Shown here in pieces: positions 1-8,821 of a DNA stretch of 64,000 nt. The notes under the pieces were generated by a model. The model was not told the origin of the DNA, did not search any database, and was given only the letters and a program-made list of their open reading frames with translations. Numbering within the stretch: the stretch's first letter is position 1; the number at the start of each line of letters is the position of its first letter. This DNA is from Gracilimonas sp. Lineage in GTDB: Bacteria > Bacteroidota > Rhodothermia > Balneolales > Balneolaceae. Location: positions 572,894 to 636,893 of the forward strand of contig NZ_JAEPPI010000003.1 of assembly GCF_017641085.1 (NCBI RefSeq). The letters are read 5' to 3'. Both the position numbers and the translations under genes were made by a program.

Positions 1-1259
1 AGCTGACTATTTATAAGCACTTTGGTAAAGCCATTCCGCTGTATATGAAAAAGCGGAAGCTGAAAACGTTGGAGAAAAAGCGCTGTAAACTGCTTATCCA
101 TAACCTGGATGCTAACCTTGTGGCTTCCTATACCGCCAAAGAATGGGCGCAGGTCCTTGAGCTTTTGTTTACCCTATTTGGAGGAGAAGTAGATGCCAAG
201 CTCATTCAGCTATTTTTTGAAGACAAGGGACTGTACCTCACGGCAAAAGCTTTTAACGAACTGGATGAGCAGATAACTAAAGAGCGGTTTATTGAAATTC
301 TGTCCTATCCAGACTTGCTGGATGTGAAGCTTCAGGAGAAATTCAGGGATCAGTTCCGCGAGGAGTTAATTGCCCAGAAAAATCGATTTGACCATCCGGA
401 TGAAGAGGAGATGGAAGAAATTGATGAAAAGGAACAGCGATTGTTGGATAGTTTTTTTGGCGATTACAGCGAAGAAGGTCCGCAAATGACGGACGAAGAG
501 TCATTCAATGCTTTGTTTAAAACCGAGCAGAAAGATAAGTCCATTTTTGAGGAGTTTGAAGAAGTGCCCGATGCTGAAAAGATCTCGGAATCACTCAAAA
601 CCGGAGATCAAACCGATGAAATCAAGAAGTTTCGGGAGAACCTCGTAACGGTACTTGATCAGGCAGCACATTCGTTCAAAAACCTGACTGAAGAAGAAGA
701 GGAAGAGGAAAAGAAAAAATCAAAAAAGAAGAAAAAGAAGTCCTCTAAAAAAGGAGAGAAGCCTGCAGAACCGGCGCCTGAAAAAGAAGAAGAGGATGTG
801 CTGGATGAATTAGCTGCGGAAGATGATACGGATGAATCTGTTATTGAGGAAGAAGCCGAAGATAATGAAGAGCAGCCCATGTGGCAGCAGTTTATACGTC
901 CCGACCAAATGGATATGTTGATGAGCAGCAAGGGTTCGGATAGTGACGATATGCTGATTGATGAAGAAACGCTGGTCGATGAACTCGTTGATGAAGAGGA
1001 CGAAGACGACCAGACCATGCCCACACTGAAGGACTTTATGATCAACAATGAAGGCTTTTTTGTAGAAGAAATTTTCAAAGGATCAGATAAGAAATACGAA
1101 AAAGCCCTGAGTAAAATTCAGGAGCTGGACAATTGGGATGAGGCTACTGAATTCATTGAAAAAAAAGTATTTTCGACTAATAAAGTTGATATGACATCTG
1201 AAGTAGCCATCGATTTTACCGACCGGCTGCAAGCTTACTTTGACGAATATAAATCTTAA
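1..1259 (+). CDS. acidic protein of unknown function, 5'-partial
   Basis: Family not recognised. The reading frame is open to the left edge: codons from base 3 read [14 protein letters not shown] before the first visible Met at base 45. That Met is therefore probably internal and the gene starts outside the window. The N-terminal 100 visible residues look like a helical domain. Then follow long Glu/Asp-rich stretches, a Lys-rich linker near residues 222-240 ([12 protein letters not shown]), another acidic part, and a C-terminal helical domain of about 70 residues. No signal peptide or membrane segment is visible. It ends 14 nt before the pccB start, so the two are probably co-transcribed. The charged middle is likely disordered. 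Coding status is firm, function unknown. Confidence 0.75.
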   Translation, partial: LTIYKHFGKAIPLYMKKRKLKTLEKKRCKLLIHNLDANLVASYTAKEWAQVLELLFTLFGGEVDAKLIQLFFEDKGLYLTAKAFNELDEQITKERFIEILSYPDLLDVKLQEKFRDQFREELIAQKNRFDHPDEEEMEEIDEKEQRLLDSFFGDYSEEGPQMTDEESFNALFKTEQKDKSIFEEFEEVPDAEKISESLKTGDQTDEIKKFRENLVTVLDQAAHSFKNLTEEEEEEEKKKSKKKKKKSSKKGEKPAEPAPEKEEEDVLDELAAEDDTDESVIEEEAEDNEEQPMWQQFIRPDQMDMLMSSKGSDSDDMLIDEETLVDELVDEEDEDDQTMPTLKDFMINNEGFFVEEIFKGSDKKYEKALSKIQELDNWDEATEFIEKKVFSTNKVDMTSEVAIDFTDRLQAYFDEYKS

Positions 1260-1273
1260 ACAATACCTTAATT

Positions 1274-2824
1274 ATGGCATCCAATCCAAAAGTAGAACGA
1301 CTACAGAAACTGCGGGAAGAAGCACTTAAAGGCGGAGGTGAAGCCCGAATCGAGAAGCAACATGATAAAGGCAAACTAACCGCCCGAGAGCGAATCGATC
1401 TGTTGGTGGATAAAGGCTCGTTCGAGGAAATTGACAAGTTTGTGACCCACCGGAGTACAGCTTTCGGATTGGATAAGAAAAAGATATTAGGGGATGGGGT
1501 CGTAACCGGCCACGCTAAAATTCACGGCCGTCCGGTTTATATTTTCAGTCAGGATTTTACCGTATTTGGCGGTTCTCTGTCAGAAACTCACGCAGAGAAA
1601 ATTTGCAAGATTATGGACCTCGCTATGAAAAACGGAGTGCCTATCATCGGTCTTAATGATTCAGGAGGTGCTCGTATTCAGGAAGGGGTTTCCTCACTAG
1701 GTGGATATGCCGAGGTCTTCTGGAGAAACAGTATGGCCTCTGGTGTTGTGCCTCAGATTTCAGCCGTAATGGGTCCTTGTGCCGGTGGAGCTGTGTACAG
1801 TCCGGCGCTTACCGATTTCATTTTTATGGTGGAAAATTCCAGCTATATGTTTGTAACCGGACCGAATGTGGTAAAAACAGTAACGCATGAAGAAGTTACA
1901 TCCGAAGAATTAGGCGGTGCTTCTACGCATAGCACCAAATCGGGGGTTTCCCATTTTTCCAGCCCTAACGATGCTGTGTGCCTGAATGACATCCGGCAGC
2001 TGATGAAATACGTGCCTCAGAATTGTGAGGAAAAAGTACCGATGGTAGAATCCAAAGAACCGGATTCGGCCAAAGCCAAAGCACTGGAAGACCTGGTGCC
2101 GCTTAACCCCAACAAGCCGTATGATATTCATGATGTGATTGAGGGAATTATGGATAAAGATTCCTTCTTCGAGGTTCACAAAGATTATGCGGATAACATC
2201 GTGGTCGGTTTTGCCCGACTTGGAGGCCGAAGTGTAGGCGTTGTTGCTAATCAACCGCTTTCACTGGCCGGCGTTTTGGATATCGATGCTTCTCTGAAAG
2301 GAGCTCGTTTTGTTCGTTTCTGTGATGCGTTCAATATTCCGCTGGTTGTATTTGAAGATGTCCCCGGCTTCCTGCCCGGTACCGATCAGGAGTGGAATGG
2401 AATCATCAAACACGGAGCTAAGCTGCTTTATGCATTCTGCGAGGCTACGGTTCCAAAAATGACGGTAATTACCCGTAAGGCCTATGGCGGAGCTTACGAT
2501 GTGATGAACTCCAAGCATATAAGGGCTGATTACAACGTGGCCTGGCCAACAGCCGAGATTGCCGTAATGGGAACCAAGGGTGCGGTAGAGATTATCTTCC
2601 GCAAAGAAATTGCCAAAGCCAATGATCCGGAAGCCAAGCAGAAGGAACTGGAAGACCAGTATAGCGAGAACTTTGCGCATCCTTATAAAGCGGCCGAGCG
2701 CGGCTATGTGGATGATGTAATACTGCCTTCCGAAACCCGTGAGAAACTGATTAAAGCACTGGAAGTGTCCCATAACAAAGTGGAATCCGTGCCTAAGAAG
2801 AAGCACGACAATCTGCCGTTGTAA
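1274..2824 (+). CDS. pccB: propionyl-CoA carboxylase, beta (carboxyltransferase) subunit
   Basis: Biotin-dependent carboxyltransferase subunit that moves CO2 from biotin to propionyl-CoA, giving (S)-methylmalonyl-CoA. The 516 residues match the usual PccB/AccD5 length. The N-terminal half carries [24 protein letters not shown] and [13 protein letters not shown], which form the acyl-CoA pocket, and [13 protein letters not shown]. The C-terminal half carries [12 protein letters not shown] and [11 protein letters not shown], which form the biotin side. The alpha (biotin carboxylase) subunit is not in the window. Propionyl-CoA could come from the methionine gamma-lyase route encoded near 44 kb (inference). 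Related acyl-CoA carboxylases share this fold, so substrate is inferred from overall resemblance. The gene ends facing the caspase-like gene. Confidence 0.93.
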   Translation: MASNPKVERLQKLREEALKGGGEARIEKQHDKGKLTARERIDLLVDKGSFEEIDKFVTHRSTAFGLDKKKILGDGVVTGHAKIHGRPVYIFSQDFTVFGGSLSETHAEKICKIMDLAMKNGVPIIGLNDSGGARIQEGVSSLGGYAEVFWRNSMASGVVPQISAVMGPCAGGAVYSPALTDFIFMVENSSYMFVTGPNVVKTVTHEEVTSEELGGASTHSTKSGVSHFSSPNDAVCLNDIRQLMKYVPQNCEEKVPMVESKEPDSAKAKALEDLVPLNPNKPYDIHDVIEGIMDKDSFFEVHKDYADNIVVGFARLGGRSVGVVANQPLSLAGVLDIDASLKGARFVRFCDAFNIPLVVFEDVPGFLPGTDQEWNGIIKHGAKLLYAFCEATVPKMTVITRKAYGGAYDVMNSKHIRADYNVAWPTAEIAVMGTKGAVEIIFRKEIAKANDPEAKQKELEDQYSENFAHPYKAAERGYVDDVILPSETREKLIKALEVSHNKVESVPKKKHDNLPL

Positions 2825-2853
2825 AATTTAAGTTTCGCCTTGCAATCGATCTT

Positions 2854-2877
2854 GTTCCCAACCACCCGGTTGGGGAC
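2854..2877. repeat. GC-rich stem-loop between convergent genes
   Basis: GTTCCCAACC (2854-2863) pairs with GGTTGGGGAC (2868-2877) across an ACCC loop: a 10-bp stem with one G-T pair. No T-run follows on either strand, so it is not a textbook intrinsic terminator. It sits between the 3' ends of pccB and the caspase-like gene and may act as an mRNA 3'-end or be a REP-like repeat. Confidence 0.55.
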
Positions 2878-2928
2878 ACCAGGTTCTATTTGGTAAAAGC
2901 TATGATACACACTGAGCAAGCACTAAAA

Positions 2929-4182
2929 TTAGTTCTTATACTTTATCAGTGTTTCTTCGTATTCATTGGAAATAATTTCGGGCGTTTGGATACGGTTGTG
3001 TAGTCGCCTTGCGAAGTAGGGTATTCCATCATCCTGATCGGTCAAATAATTTTGAAGCTCTGATTTAGTTAAGATTCCATCATTATCAAGATCCGCTTCG
3101 CCTTTAAATCCCTTCAATAAAAAATAGGTAAAGAGTCCGTGTCTCATTTGAGGATACCAGCTGGCAATTTGCTCTCCACTGCTGGCAGTGATGATAAGGC
3201 TGTTATCGATGGTTAAAGCTTTGTTCTTTACTTTAATGCCTATGGGAGAGGCATTCTTAATCAGCATTTCCCCGGAACCGGATGCTCCGGAAAAGCAGGC
3301 ATCAAGAAAGACGGCTACTGATTTGGCATTCAGCTTAGAAAGGTTGCCGTACAAAAGGTCGGTGCTGTAGCCTGAGAAGGATACAAAGGCGGGGTCAGAG
3401 TCAATAGGCATCATGTAAGCCGAGTTAGAATTCACGTCGGGGGAACCATGCCCAGAGTAGAAAATATAAACATCACTTTTTCCCGGTTTCACGAAGTTGT
3501 GAAGCTTTCCCATGTGGTTGTTTTCATTTCCAAAAATAGCATCAAAAGTAGCTTTACCGGCATTCTCTTCATAAATAATATTTCCGGGTTTGATCCCCAG
3601 GGTGTTTATAAAGTATTCCTTTACAAGAGTCGCATCATTCACGGCATAGTCAACATCAGGAATGTCTTTTGAGTAATCCTTATTACCGATAATAACACCA
3701 ACCGCATCAGTATTAATTTTATCGGCGTTTGGGATATCGAATTCAATATCTACCGGGGTTTGTTTTTCAACTGCCGCTTGATCTGGCTTCCTTTGTCGAT
3801 CGGCCAGTATTGGATCTGAAGTATCATCATCAGTATTCAATTTGTCGCCAATCATAAAAGTAAACCGCAGATAATTGGTCTTATCGTAAGGAGGTTGTAA
3901 GTACTCTTCTTTTGATCTATATCCCTCAGGAGATGCGGTAATGGTATGAGCTTTACCATTAACTAAGATTTTTGCTCTTTCTGCCGTTACAACTTCTTTT
4001 CCATCTACATAGAAGGTTGTTCTAGGCACATTGGAATTCAGTTGAAAAACAATACTGGCATCATCTGAAGCTTTTGGCAGATACTCGTTTTCAGAGCTTA
4101 ATACTCCTACCGAACTACATGCAGAAAATACCAGTACTGTAAAAAGTAATAGTGAAATATTTAGTGGTTTATTCGTGTTCAC
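2929..4182 (-). CDS. caspase-like (peptidase C14 fold) lipoprotein
   Basis: Cysteine peptidase-like protein anchored outside the cytoplasm. The signal peptide ends in a lipobox (FSAC, Cys22). Residues about 45-105 resemble a PEGA-type beta domain. The caspase domain follows from about residue 155, starting VGVIIGNKDY. The catalytic pair is intact: His in FYSGHGS near residue 243 and Cys in FLDACFSG near residue 295. Near residue 362, DLDNDGILTKSEL looks like an EF-hand calcium loop. The start is GTG at 4180-4182 and overlaps the stop of the upstream lipoprotein gene (GTGA), indicating translational coupling. The substrate is unknown. Bacterial metacaspase-like proteins usually cleave after basic residues (family knowledge, not shown here). 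Confidence 0.85.
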   Translation of the reverse strand: MNTNKPLNISLLLFTVLVFSACSSVGVLSSENEYLPKASDDASIVFQLNSNVPRTTFYVDGKEVVTAERAKILVNGKAHTITASPEGYRSKEEYLQPPYDKTNYLRFTFMIGDKLNTDDDTSDPILADRQRKPDQAAVEKQTPVDIEFDIPNADKINTDAVGVIIGNKDYSKDIPDVDYAVNDATLVKEYFINTLGIKPGNIIYEENAGKATFDAIFGNENNHMGKLHNFVKPGKSDVYIFYSGHGSPDVNSNSAYMMPIDSDPAFVSFSGYSTDLLYGNLSKLNAKSVAVFLDACFSGASGSGEMLIKNASPIGIKVKNKALTIDNSLIITASSGEQIASWYPQMRHGLFTYFLLKGFKGEADLDNDGILTKSELQNYLTDQDDGIPYFARRLHNRIQTPEIISNEYEETLIKYKN

Positions 4183-4622
4183 CTTATTTTCGTAATGTCT
4201 AAGGAGTGAAATTTATCAACCACTTCTTCGAAGTTTTGGTTTCTTATTTGAGATAACTCTTGCTCACCAACTTCAACCGACGCTGCAGTTCCGGTAAGGT
4301 TCATTTTTGTAATCCAGATAGTAAGAATAGGAATGGGAATTTGTGTATAAGTTACGTCAAGGCCCATATCCACAATGATATCTGCACCTTGGTGCTTGGA
4401 TAAAGCTTGATTAAAGAGTTCTTCATAAACTTCTTTATTAGCTTGTTTGGGAAAAAGTATACCTACTCTGGATACTTCAGCTGTTGTATACCCTAGTGGT
4501 ACAACATTACTATTAGGATAAACATAATGGCTGCTTACAACTCTCTGCCCATATTTAGTGCTACAACCAACTAATAGAAGTGCACATGCAAAAACTGTAA
4601 TTAGTGATTTAAACTTATTCAT
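4179..4622 (-). CDS. small lipoprotein, paralogue of the next gene
   Basis: Lipoprotein of unknown function, 147 residues, signal peptide and lipobox LVGC (Cys20). The mature part contains YPNSNVVPLG, a GADIIVDM segment and a C-terminal VEVGEQEL. The protein encoded just upstream has YPNSNVTPIG, GADMLINI and MEVGEQEL in the same order, so the two are tandem paralogues. The pattern recalls DUF6567-type lipoproteins. Its stop overlaps the GTG of the caspase-like gene, and the upstream paralogue ends 12 nt away, so all three minus-strand genes are likely one transcript. A role as partner of the caspase-like protein is inference from coupling only. Confidence 0.8.
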   Translation of the reverse strand: MNKFKSLITVFACALLLVGCSTKYGQRVVSSHYVYPNSNVVPLGYTTAEVSRVGILFPKQANKEVYEELFNQALSKHQGADIIVDMGLDVTYTQIPIPILTIWITKMNLTGTAASVEVGEQELSQIRNQNFEEVVDKFHSLDITKIR

Positions 4623-4634
4623 GATGTACCTCGA

Positions 4635-5009
4635 TTAATTTAATTCTTGTTCGCCTACTTCCATGGTTACCGGGTATCCTTCGACAGTCAGTTTTCCGGT
4701 ATATAATGTCAATACGTAAACTGGTATTATCGTGACTTTCCAGTTGTAATCAATATTTATTAACATATCAGCTCCGTTAACTTTGTTTAGAGCATCCTGA
4801 TAAGCTTGTGCTTCGATGGAAGATGTGATGGTTGGCGGTTTCATTGAAAGACCTGTTTTAGAAGTCCCCAATACTTTTGAGCTTCCTATGGGTGTAACAT
4901 TGCTATTAGGATAGTCAAAGTGAGATTGGTTCTTTCTTACATAAGATGTCTGAGAACAGGCAGCCAATAAAAAAGAGAAAAGCATGATGAAAATTATATT
5001 TCTTTTCAT
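4635..5009 (-). CDS. small lipoprotein, tandem paralogue
   Basis: First gene of the three-gene minus-strand unit. It encodes 124 residues with signal peptide and lipobox LLAAC (Cys18). It shares YPNSNV-P-G, a GAD-hydrophobic segment and the terminal EVGEQEL with its downstream neighbour, and is somewhat shorter. It starts 122 nt from the divergent DUF4384-type gene, so both promoters must lie within 5010-5131. Function unknown. I am confident that it is coding because of the conserved pattern shared with its paralogue. Confidence 0.8.
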   Translation of the reverse strand: MKRNIIFIMLFSFLLAACSQTSYVRKNQSHFDYPNSNVTPIGSSKVLGTSKTGLSMKPPTITSSIEAQAYQDALNKVNGADMLINIDYNWKVTIIPVYVLTLYTGKLTVEGYPVTMEVGEQELN

Positions 5010-5131
5010 AAGTACCCCCGAAAATTGTGTTTAGATTTAGCTGAATTAATATAATTAGGGGATTATATGCAAAAAAAAATAATAAACTTATGTTCAGTTG
5101 ATTTATATTTTCGGCAAAAAAAGACGACAGT
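5010..5131. promoter_or_regulatory. divergent intergenic promoter region
   Basis: AT-rich 122-nt gap between the divergent lipoprotein operon and the DUF4384-type gene, including an A-run near 5070. It must carry both promoters. I cannot place a convincing -33/-7 pair on either strand. Confidence 0.4.
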
Positions 5132-5983
5132 ATGAAAATATTCGGTGCAAAAGGGTTGATAAAAACGGGGCATTTGGTCATTACCATTCTTCTGATGGTT
5201 TATACCGGCGAGTGTTTGGGGCAGGAGAAACCACAATCGGTAACCGTAAACCTGGAACTAATGCAGGAATCGGATCGGTCTTTAGATCAGGTGAAAGAAG
5301 AATTATTAAGAGATGCACGGGTAGAAGCGGTTCAAAGAGTTACAGGGTTGAATATTAAATCGTTTGATGCCCAGGCGGAAACGGAAAGCATTGAAGAAAA
5401 TGATGCTGCCTATTTTCAAACCTTTCGGCGACTGATGCGAATTAACGTAGAAGGGAGAATTGTGGGGGAGGATACGCCGGAATATTATGTAGAAGGGAAT
5501 ATGGTTGGTATAACCTACACCTGTAAGGTTCAGAAACTGGATAAAGACTACGATCAGTATTTCAAGGTAGATATATCGAGCAACAAAAAGGCCTATACCG
5601 TTGGAGAACCCATTGAATTTGAAGTTACCACTACCAAGGATGCATATATCACACTATTTTCTATCAAAGAAGACAACAGTGTGGCTATGTTTTTTCCCAA
5701 TACTTACCTGCAGGAGAATTATGTTAAAAGTGATGAGCTTCGCCTCATCCCCAACGAAAAAGAACGTCGGATTATAGACTTTATGGCTCAAACAGAGGGA
5801 AATCAGGAGGTCTATTCGGAGCTCATTTTTGCCGTTGCTACCAAAGAGAAATATGAGTTTGAAAAATTGGCCGAAGAGCTTAGCTACAAAAACAACTGGA
5901 TCACCTTAAACAAGTGGTTAATGGATTTGGAAAGAGATCAATGGACGGAAGATTTTGCTCAGATTGTAATCTATGATAATTAG
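5132..5983 (+). CDS. secreted DUF4384-type protein
   Basis: Exported protein of 283 residues with a signal peptide ending near the GECLGQ segment. The N-terminal part (about residues 35-150) is a mixed alpha/beta region of unknown type. From about residue 150 the sequence SSNKKAYTVGEPIEFEV, then YITLFSIKEDNSVAMFFPN, is typical of DUF4384, a beta-sandwich domain often linked to caspase-like or kinase modules in bacteria. It is divergent from the caspase-like lipoprotein operon, which fits that association. No enzymatic residues are apparent. Function unknown. The ATG at 5132 gives the complete signal peptide. Confidence 0.8.
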   Translation: MKIFGAKGLIKTGHLVITILLMVYTGECLGQEKPQSVTVNLELMQESDRSLDQVKEELLRDARVEAVQRVTGLNIKSFDAQAETESIEENDAAYFQTFRRLMRINVEGRIVGEDTPEYYVEGNMVGITYTCKVQKLDKDYDQYFKVDISSNKKAYTVGEPIEFEVTTTKDAYITLFSIKEDNSVAMFFPNTYLQENYVKSDELRLIPNEKERRIIDFMAQTEGNQEVYSELIFAVATKEKYEFEKLAEELSYKNNWITLNKWLMDLERDQWTEDFAQIVIYDN

Positions 5984-6148
5984 TTGTTGGTTATTTGAGT
6001 TGTCTCTTTTTCTGAACCGTTGGTTGGACCGCAATCAGCCAAATACTTTCCCTTTTCCAAATAAAAAGATTTTGAGCTACATTAGCATGGATAGCTTATA
6101 ACGGATGTCCGCTTACCTGCGGGAAATAATCATTGTGGGTGCATTGCC

Positions 6149-7018
6149 ATGAAAAATCCATCTCTGTTGATCGTTATTCTGGTCCCCATTCTGCTGGGTT
6201 CCTGCGCGAAATGGAAAAACAAAGAAAGAATAACTGCGCCTGTTTGGAGTGATGACAGCTCTGAAATAGCTTATATACTGAATAAGTATGACTACAGGAG
6301 AAATTATCCTGACGGTGGTGATGTGAAGAATGAGGAATACTCTATTTACCTGACGGATACAGAATTAAATGGCGACTTCGAAGTTTCGGAGGTTTTAAAA
6401 GGGAATGCAGAAGATTTGTTTTACATGAAAGAGTCCGGGTACCTGGTCTCAGGTAGTTTTTCCGAAGAATACCACCTGACAAATGCCGAAACCGGTGAAT
6501 TGCTACACACGTTTTCGCCCAATGATTCCGGGATTTGCGGAGATAAAATTGGAAATTTTCAGTCAATCAATGTAATCCCGTCTTTTGATGGAAGTATGCT
6601 GGCCGTCCTCGAAACTCGTTCCGATTGTACCATCGACATTGTATTCTGGGAAGAAGAAAACGGACAGTGGTTGCCGCAAAATACTTTTGATGTACCCGGT
6701 AATGATTTTGACGGGGTAGCCTGGATTGATGCTGACCGGTTATTGGTGAGTGCTTGTGAGGAGTTCTGTTCGGAGAAGTTTTATTTAATTCATGCAACAG
6801 ATGGTGTGAGTGAAATCAACAGAACAGATAATTTTTCTGACCCGTGTCTTTTTGTCCAAACCTCAAGTAGTTGGGTTGACAGCACCGGGCAGGCCCTATA
6901 CGTTGATGAGAACCGGGAATTGGCAAAAGCCTCGATCTGGGACGATGAAGAACTAACCGCTTCCTATCCCGATTTCAATGAAGAATACTACCAGCCCGGC
7001 TGCAATGAGTTTGAGTGA
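6149..7018 (+). CDS. lipoprotein of unknown function, beta-propeller-like
   Basis: A 289-residue lipoprotein with lipobox LLGSC (Cys19). The mature protein has repeated beta-rich segments such as APVWSDDSSEIAYI and PSFDGSMLAVLE, reminiscent of TolB/WD40-like blades, but too few to call a complete propeller. Six or more Cys residues occur in the C-terminal half (for example SACEEFC), suggesting disulfides after export. It stands alone: 165 nt follow the previous gene, and it converges on the nucleoside phosphorylase gene across a hairpin-containing gap. I do not recognise the family. Confidence 0.7.
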   Translation: MKNPSLLIVILVPILLGSCAKWKNKERITAPVWSDDSSEIAYILNKYDYRRNYPDGGDVKNEEYSIYLTDTELNGDFEVSEVLKGNAEDLFYMKESGYLVSGSFSEEYHLTNAETGELLHTFSPNDSGICGDKIGNFQSINVIPSFDGSMLAVLETRSDCTIDIVFWEEENGQWLPQNTFDVPGNDFDGVAWIDADRLLVSACEEFCSEKFYLIHATDGVSEINRTDNFSDPCLFVQTSSSWVDSTGQALYVDENRELAKASIWDDEELTASYPDFNEEYYQPGCNEFE

Positions 7019-7043
7019 TCTACCCGGAATTAAATAAGTGAGA

Positions 7044-7090
7044 GAAACTGACAGCTGAAACCTGAATGCTGACAGCTTAAGTAGTCAGCT
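7044..7090. repeat. intergenic hairpin/repeat built from CTGACAGCT-like words
   Basis: GCTGAC (7068-7073) pairs with GTCAGC (7084-7089), and the word CTGACAGCT recurs at 7049 and 7069. The same words occur at 8751-8820 beside phoH. It lies between the convergent lipoprotein and phosphorylase genes and may serve as a bidirectional 3'-end structure. Confidence 0.5.
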
Positions 7091-7101
7091 GATAGCAACA
7101 C

Positions 7102-7893
7102 CTAAAATTTCTTAATCAACCCCTTCACCAGCTTCGCAAACACTCCTTTTTTCTGATCTGCCGCTTCCTTTACTTCTGCATGATCCAGTTTCTGGTCGGT
7201 GACTCCGGCAGCCGCATTGGTGATCAGCGAAACGGCGGCCGTCTTAACTCCCAGTTTGGCAGCTTCAATTAATTCCGGGGCCGTACTCATCCCAACTGCA
7301 TCACCGCCCATTTTGCGGAAGGCCCTTATTTCGGCTTTGCTCTCGTAATTTGGCCCTTTCACGTAAAGATAAGTTCCTGTTTGGGTTTCAATATTCAGGT
7401 CGCGGGCAATAGCTTTTACTTCGCGGGCATACTCTTCAAACTTTGAGCTCCAGGTATTTACAGCCGGTTCGGAAACCATCATATACTGTTTGATAATACT
7501 GTCAATGATCATCAAATCTCCCACCCGATAACGCAGATTGATACCCCCGGCCGCATTTGAGATAATGAGTTTGTCCACACCAAAAGCTTTAGCCAATTGC
7601 ACCGGAAGTACGGTTTTGGCAAAAGCATGCCCTTCATAATGATGAAAACGGCCGGAAAAGGCCAGTACGGTTTTGCCTTCCACTTCCCCACAAATCAGCG
7701 ACCCGGAATGACCGACTACGGTAGATTGGGGGAAATCAGGAATCTCAGAATATTCAATAGAAAGTGCATCCTCAATGTGATCCCCAAATGTACCCAGTCC
7801 GGAGCCGAGAATGACGGCTGAGTCTATTTGTTCAGGGAAGTCATTATCGGTGAGGAAGTTTTTGATGTCAGTGATGTAATCAGGCAGGGACAT
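7102..7893 (-). CDS. purine nucleoside phosphorylase
   Basis: Phosphorolysis of purine nucleosides to free base and ribose-1-phosphate. It is a trimeric PNP/MTAP-family enzyme. Motifs in order: GSGLGTFG and HSGS (phosphate), RFHHYEGH, NAAGGIN, GPNYESKAE with the catalytic Glu, GMSTAPE, and SLITNAAAG with the base-binding Asn. The frame opens at 7932, but the Met at 7893 precedes SLPDYITDI, where family members begin, and leaves only a 14-nt overlap with the upstream gene's stop, so I chose it. The start is within the end of the MBL-hydrolase gene, so the two are translationally coupled. Length 263 residues, normal for the family. Confidence 0.9.
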   Translation of the reverse strand: MSLPDYITDIKNFLTDNDFPEQIDSAVILGSGLGTFGDHIEDALSIEYSEIPDFPQSTVVGHSGSLICGEVEGKTVLAFSGRFHHYEGHAFAKTVLPVQLAKAFGVDKLIISNAAGGINLRYRVGDLMIIDSIIKQYMMVSEPAVNTWSSKFEEYAREVKAIARDLNIETQTGTYLYVKGPNYESKAEIRAFRKMGGDAVGMSTAPELIEAAKLGVKTAAVSLITNAAAGVTDQKLDHAEVKEAADQKKGVFAKLVKGLIKKF

Positions 7894-8680
7894 AAGACTC
7901 GATGTTTTCGGTGCTGTACCCGGTTTTCTCATTGTAATCAGTCAGTTTAAACAAAGGGTTCTGATCTTCATGGTAGGCTAAAATAGTATATCCTTCATCA
8001 AATGCCAGTTTGGCCAATTCTTCGCGCTTCTGCTGGCTTACTTTGGGTTCAAAGTCATACTTGGCTGCATACTTTCGGTTGATGGCTCCTTTGGTTCCAA
8101 TAACATCACCGGCCTGCAGGTATTTATGTTCGCCATCTTCAAAAAGCAAAACCTGGTGAAACTCAGTATGTCCGCCAATCTTCCGGACTTTCAATTCAGG
8201 ATAGGGCTGGTCTTCCTCATCCAGAAAATGGAGGTCGGCTTTGGCATCGATAAAAGAGACAAACTCCGTTTTCTCTTCATCATAGTACTCATCTTTAGCC
8301 ATCACCTTTTCCCAGCCTTTTTTGGAAACCCAAAGTTTGGCATCCGGGAAGGTAAGTTCCCAATACCCACTCTCGCGATGGGCTAATCCACCAATATGGT
8401 CGTAGTGCAGGTGACTCAAAAAGATATCGGTGATATCAAATTCGGTAAGTCCGTGGTCGTTCAAATTCTGCCGAATGGTTTCCGGTCCGGTATCTTCACC
8501 GAACTCCCCAATTCCGCAATCAAACAGATAATTCCGCTCCGGGGTGTGAATGAGCGCCGGATTCAAAGATAGTTTCAATGCGCCTTTAGCAGGAGGGTCA
8601 TCCCGGTTTATTCGGACAAATTTCTTATCTAATCCAACGGAAAATGTGCCCTCATACAAAGTGGCAGCGTAGGTTTGCAT
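7880..8680 (-). CDS. metallo-beta-lactamase-fold hydrolase
   Basis: Zinc-dependent hydrolase with no export signal, so cytoplasmic. The metal site is complete: SHLHYDHIGG (HxHxDH), His in GGHTEFHQ, Asp in QAGDVIG and His in LAYHEDQ. The layout resembles lactonase-type (AHL-lactonase-like) members, but substrate cannot be assigned from sequence. It is 266 residues, usual length. The stop overlaps the phosphorylase start by 14 nt. Upstream lies a 141-nt gap with a nested inverted repeat, after phoH. Confidence 0.85.
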   Translation of the reverse strand: MQTYAATLYEGTFSVGLDKKFVRINRDDPPAKGALKLSLNPALIHTPERNYLFDCGIGEFGEDTGPETIRQNLNDHGLTEFDITDIFLSHLHYDHIGGLAHRESGYWELTFPDAKLWVSKKGWEKVMAKDEYYDEEKTEFVSFIDAKADLHFLDEEDQPYPELKVRKIGGHTEFHQVLLFEDGEHKYLQAGDVIGTKGAINRKYAAKYDFEPKVSQQKREELAKLAFDEGYTILAYHEDQNPLFKLTDYNEKTGYSTENIESYVPA

Positions 8681-8750
8681 AGTTTAGTTATGGTCGGTGG
8701 TTAATAATATGTGCAACAAGAAATCCAGTTTCATAAATAAAGCAGATTTA

Positions 8751-8820
8751 GCTGTCAGCAATCAGCAATCAGTTTATTAAGAGTGAAAAACTGATAGCTT
8801 ACACCTGACAGCTGAGAGCT
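8751..8820. repeat. nested inverted repeat downstream of phoH
   Basis: GCTGTCAG (8751-8758) pairs with CTGACAGC (8805-8812), and inside it ATCAGTTT (8768-8775) pairs with AAACTGAT (8788-8795), giving one long imperfect hairpin. It shares words with 7044-7090. Likely a 3'-end structure of the phoH transcript. Confidence 0.55.
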
Positions 8821-8821
8821 T

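Noticed and set aside
659-1078. Ser-rich ORF on the minus strand (139 codons)
   Set aside because: It is the complement of Glu/Asp/Lys-rich codons of the acidic plus-strand gene; Ser runs are the expected shadow.
7880-8680. Quorum-quenching AHL lactonase
   Set aside because: The metal motifs fit the lactonase-type group, but they are shared by many hydrolases; no specific residue pattern supports AHL as substrate.
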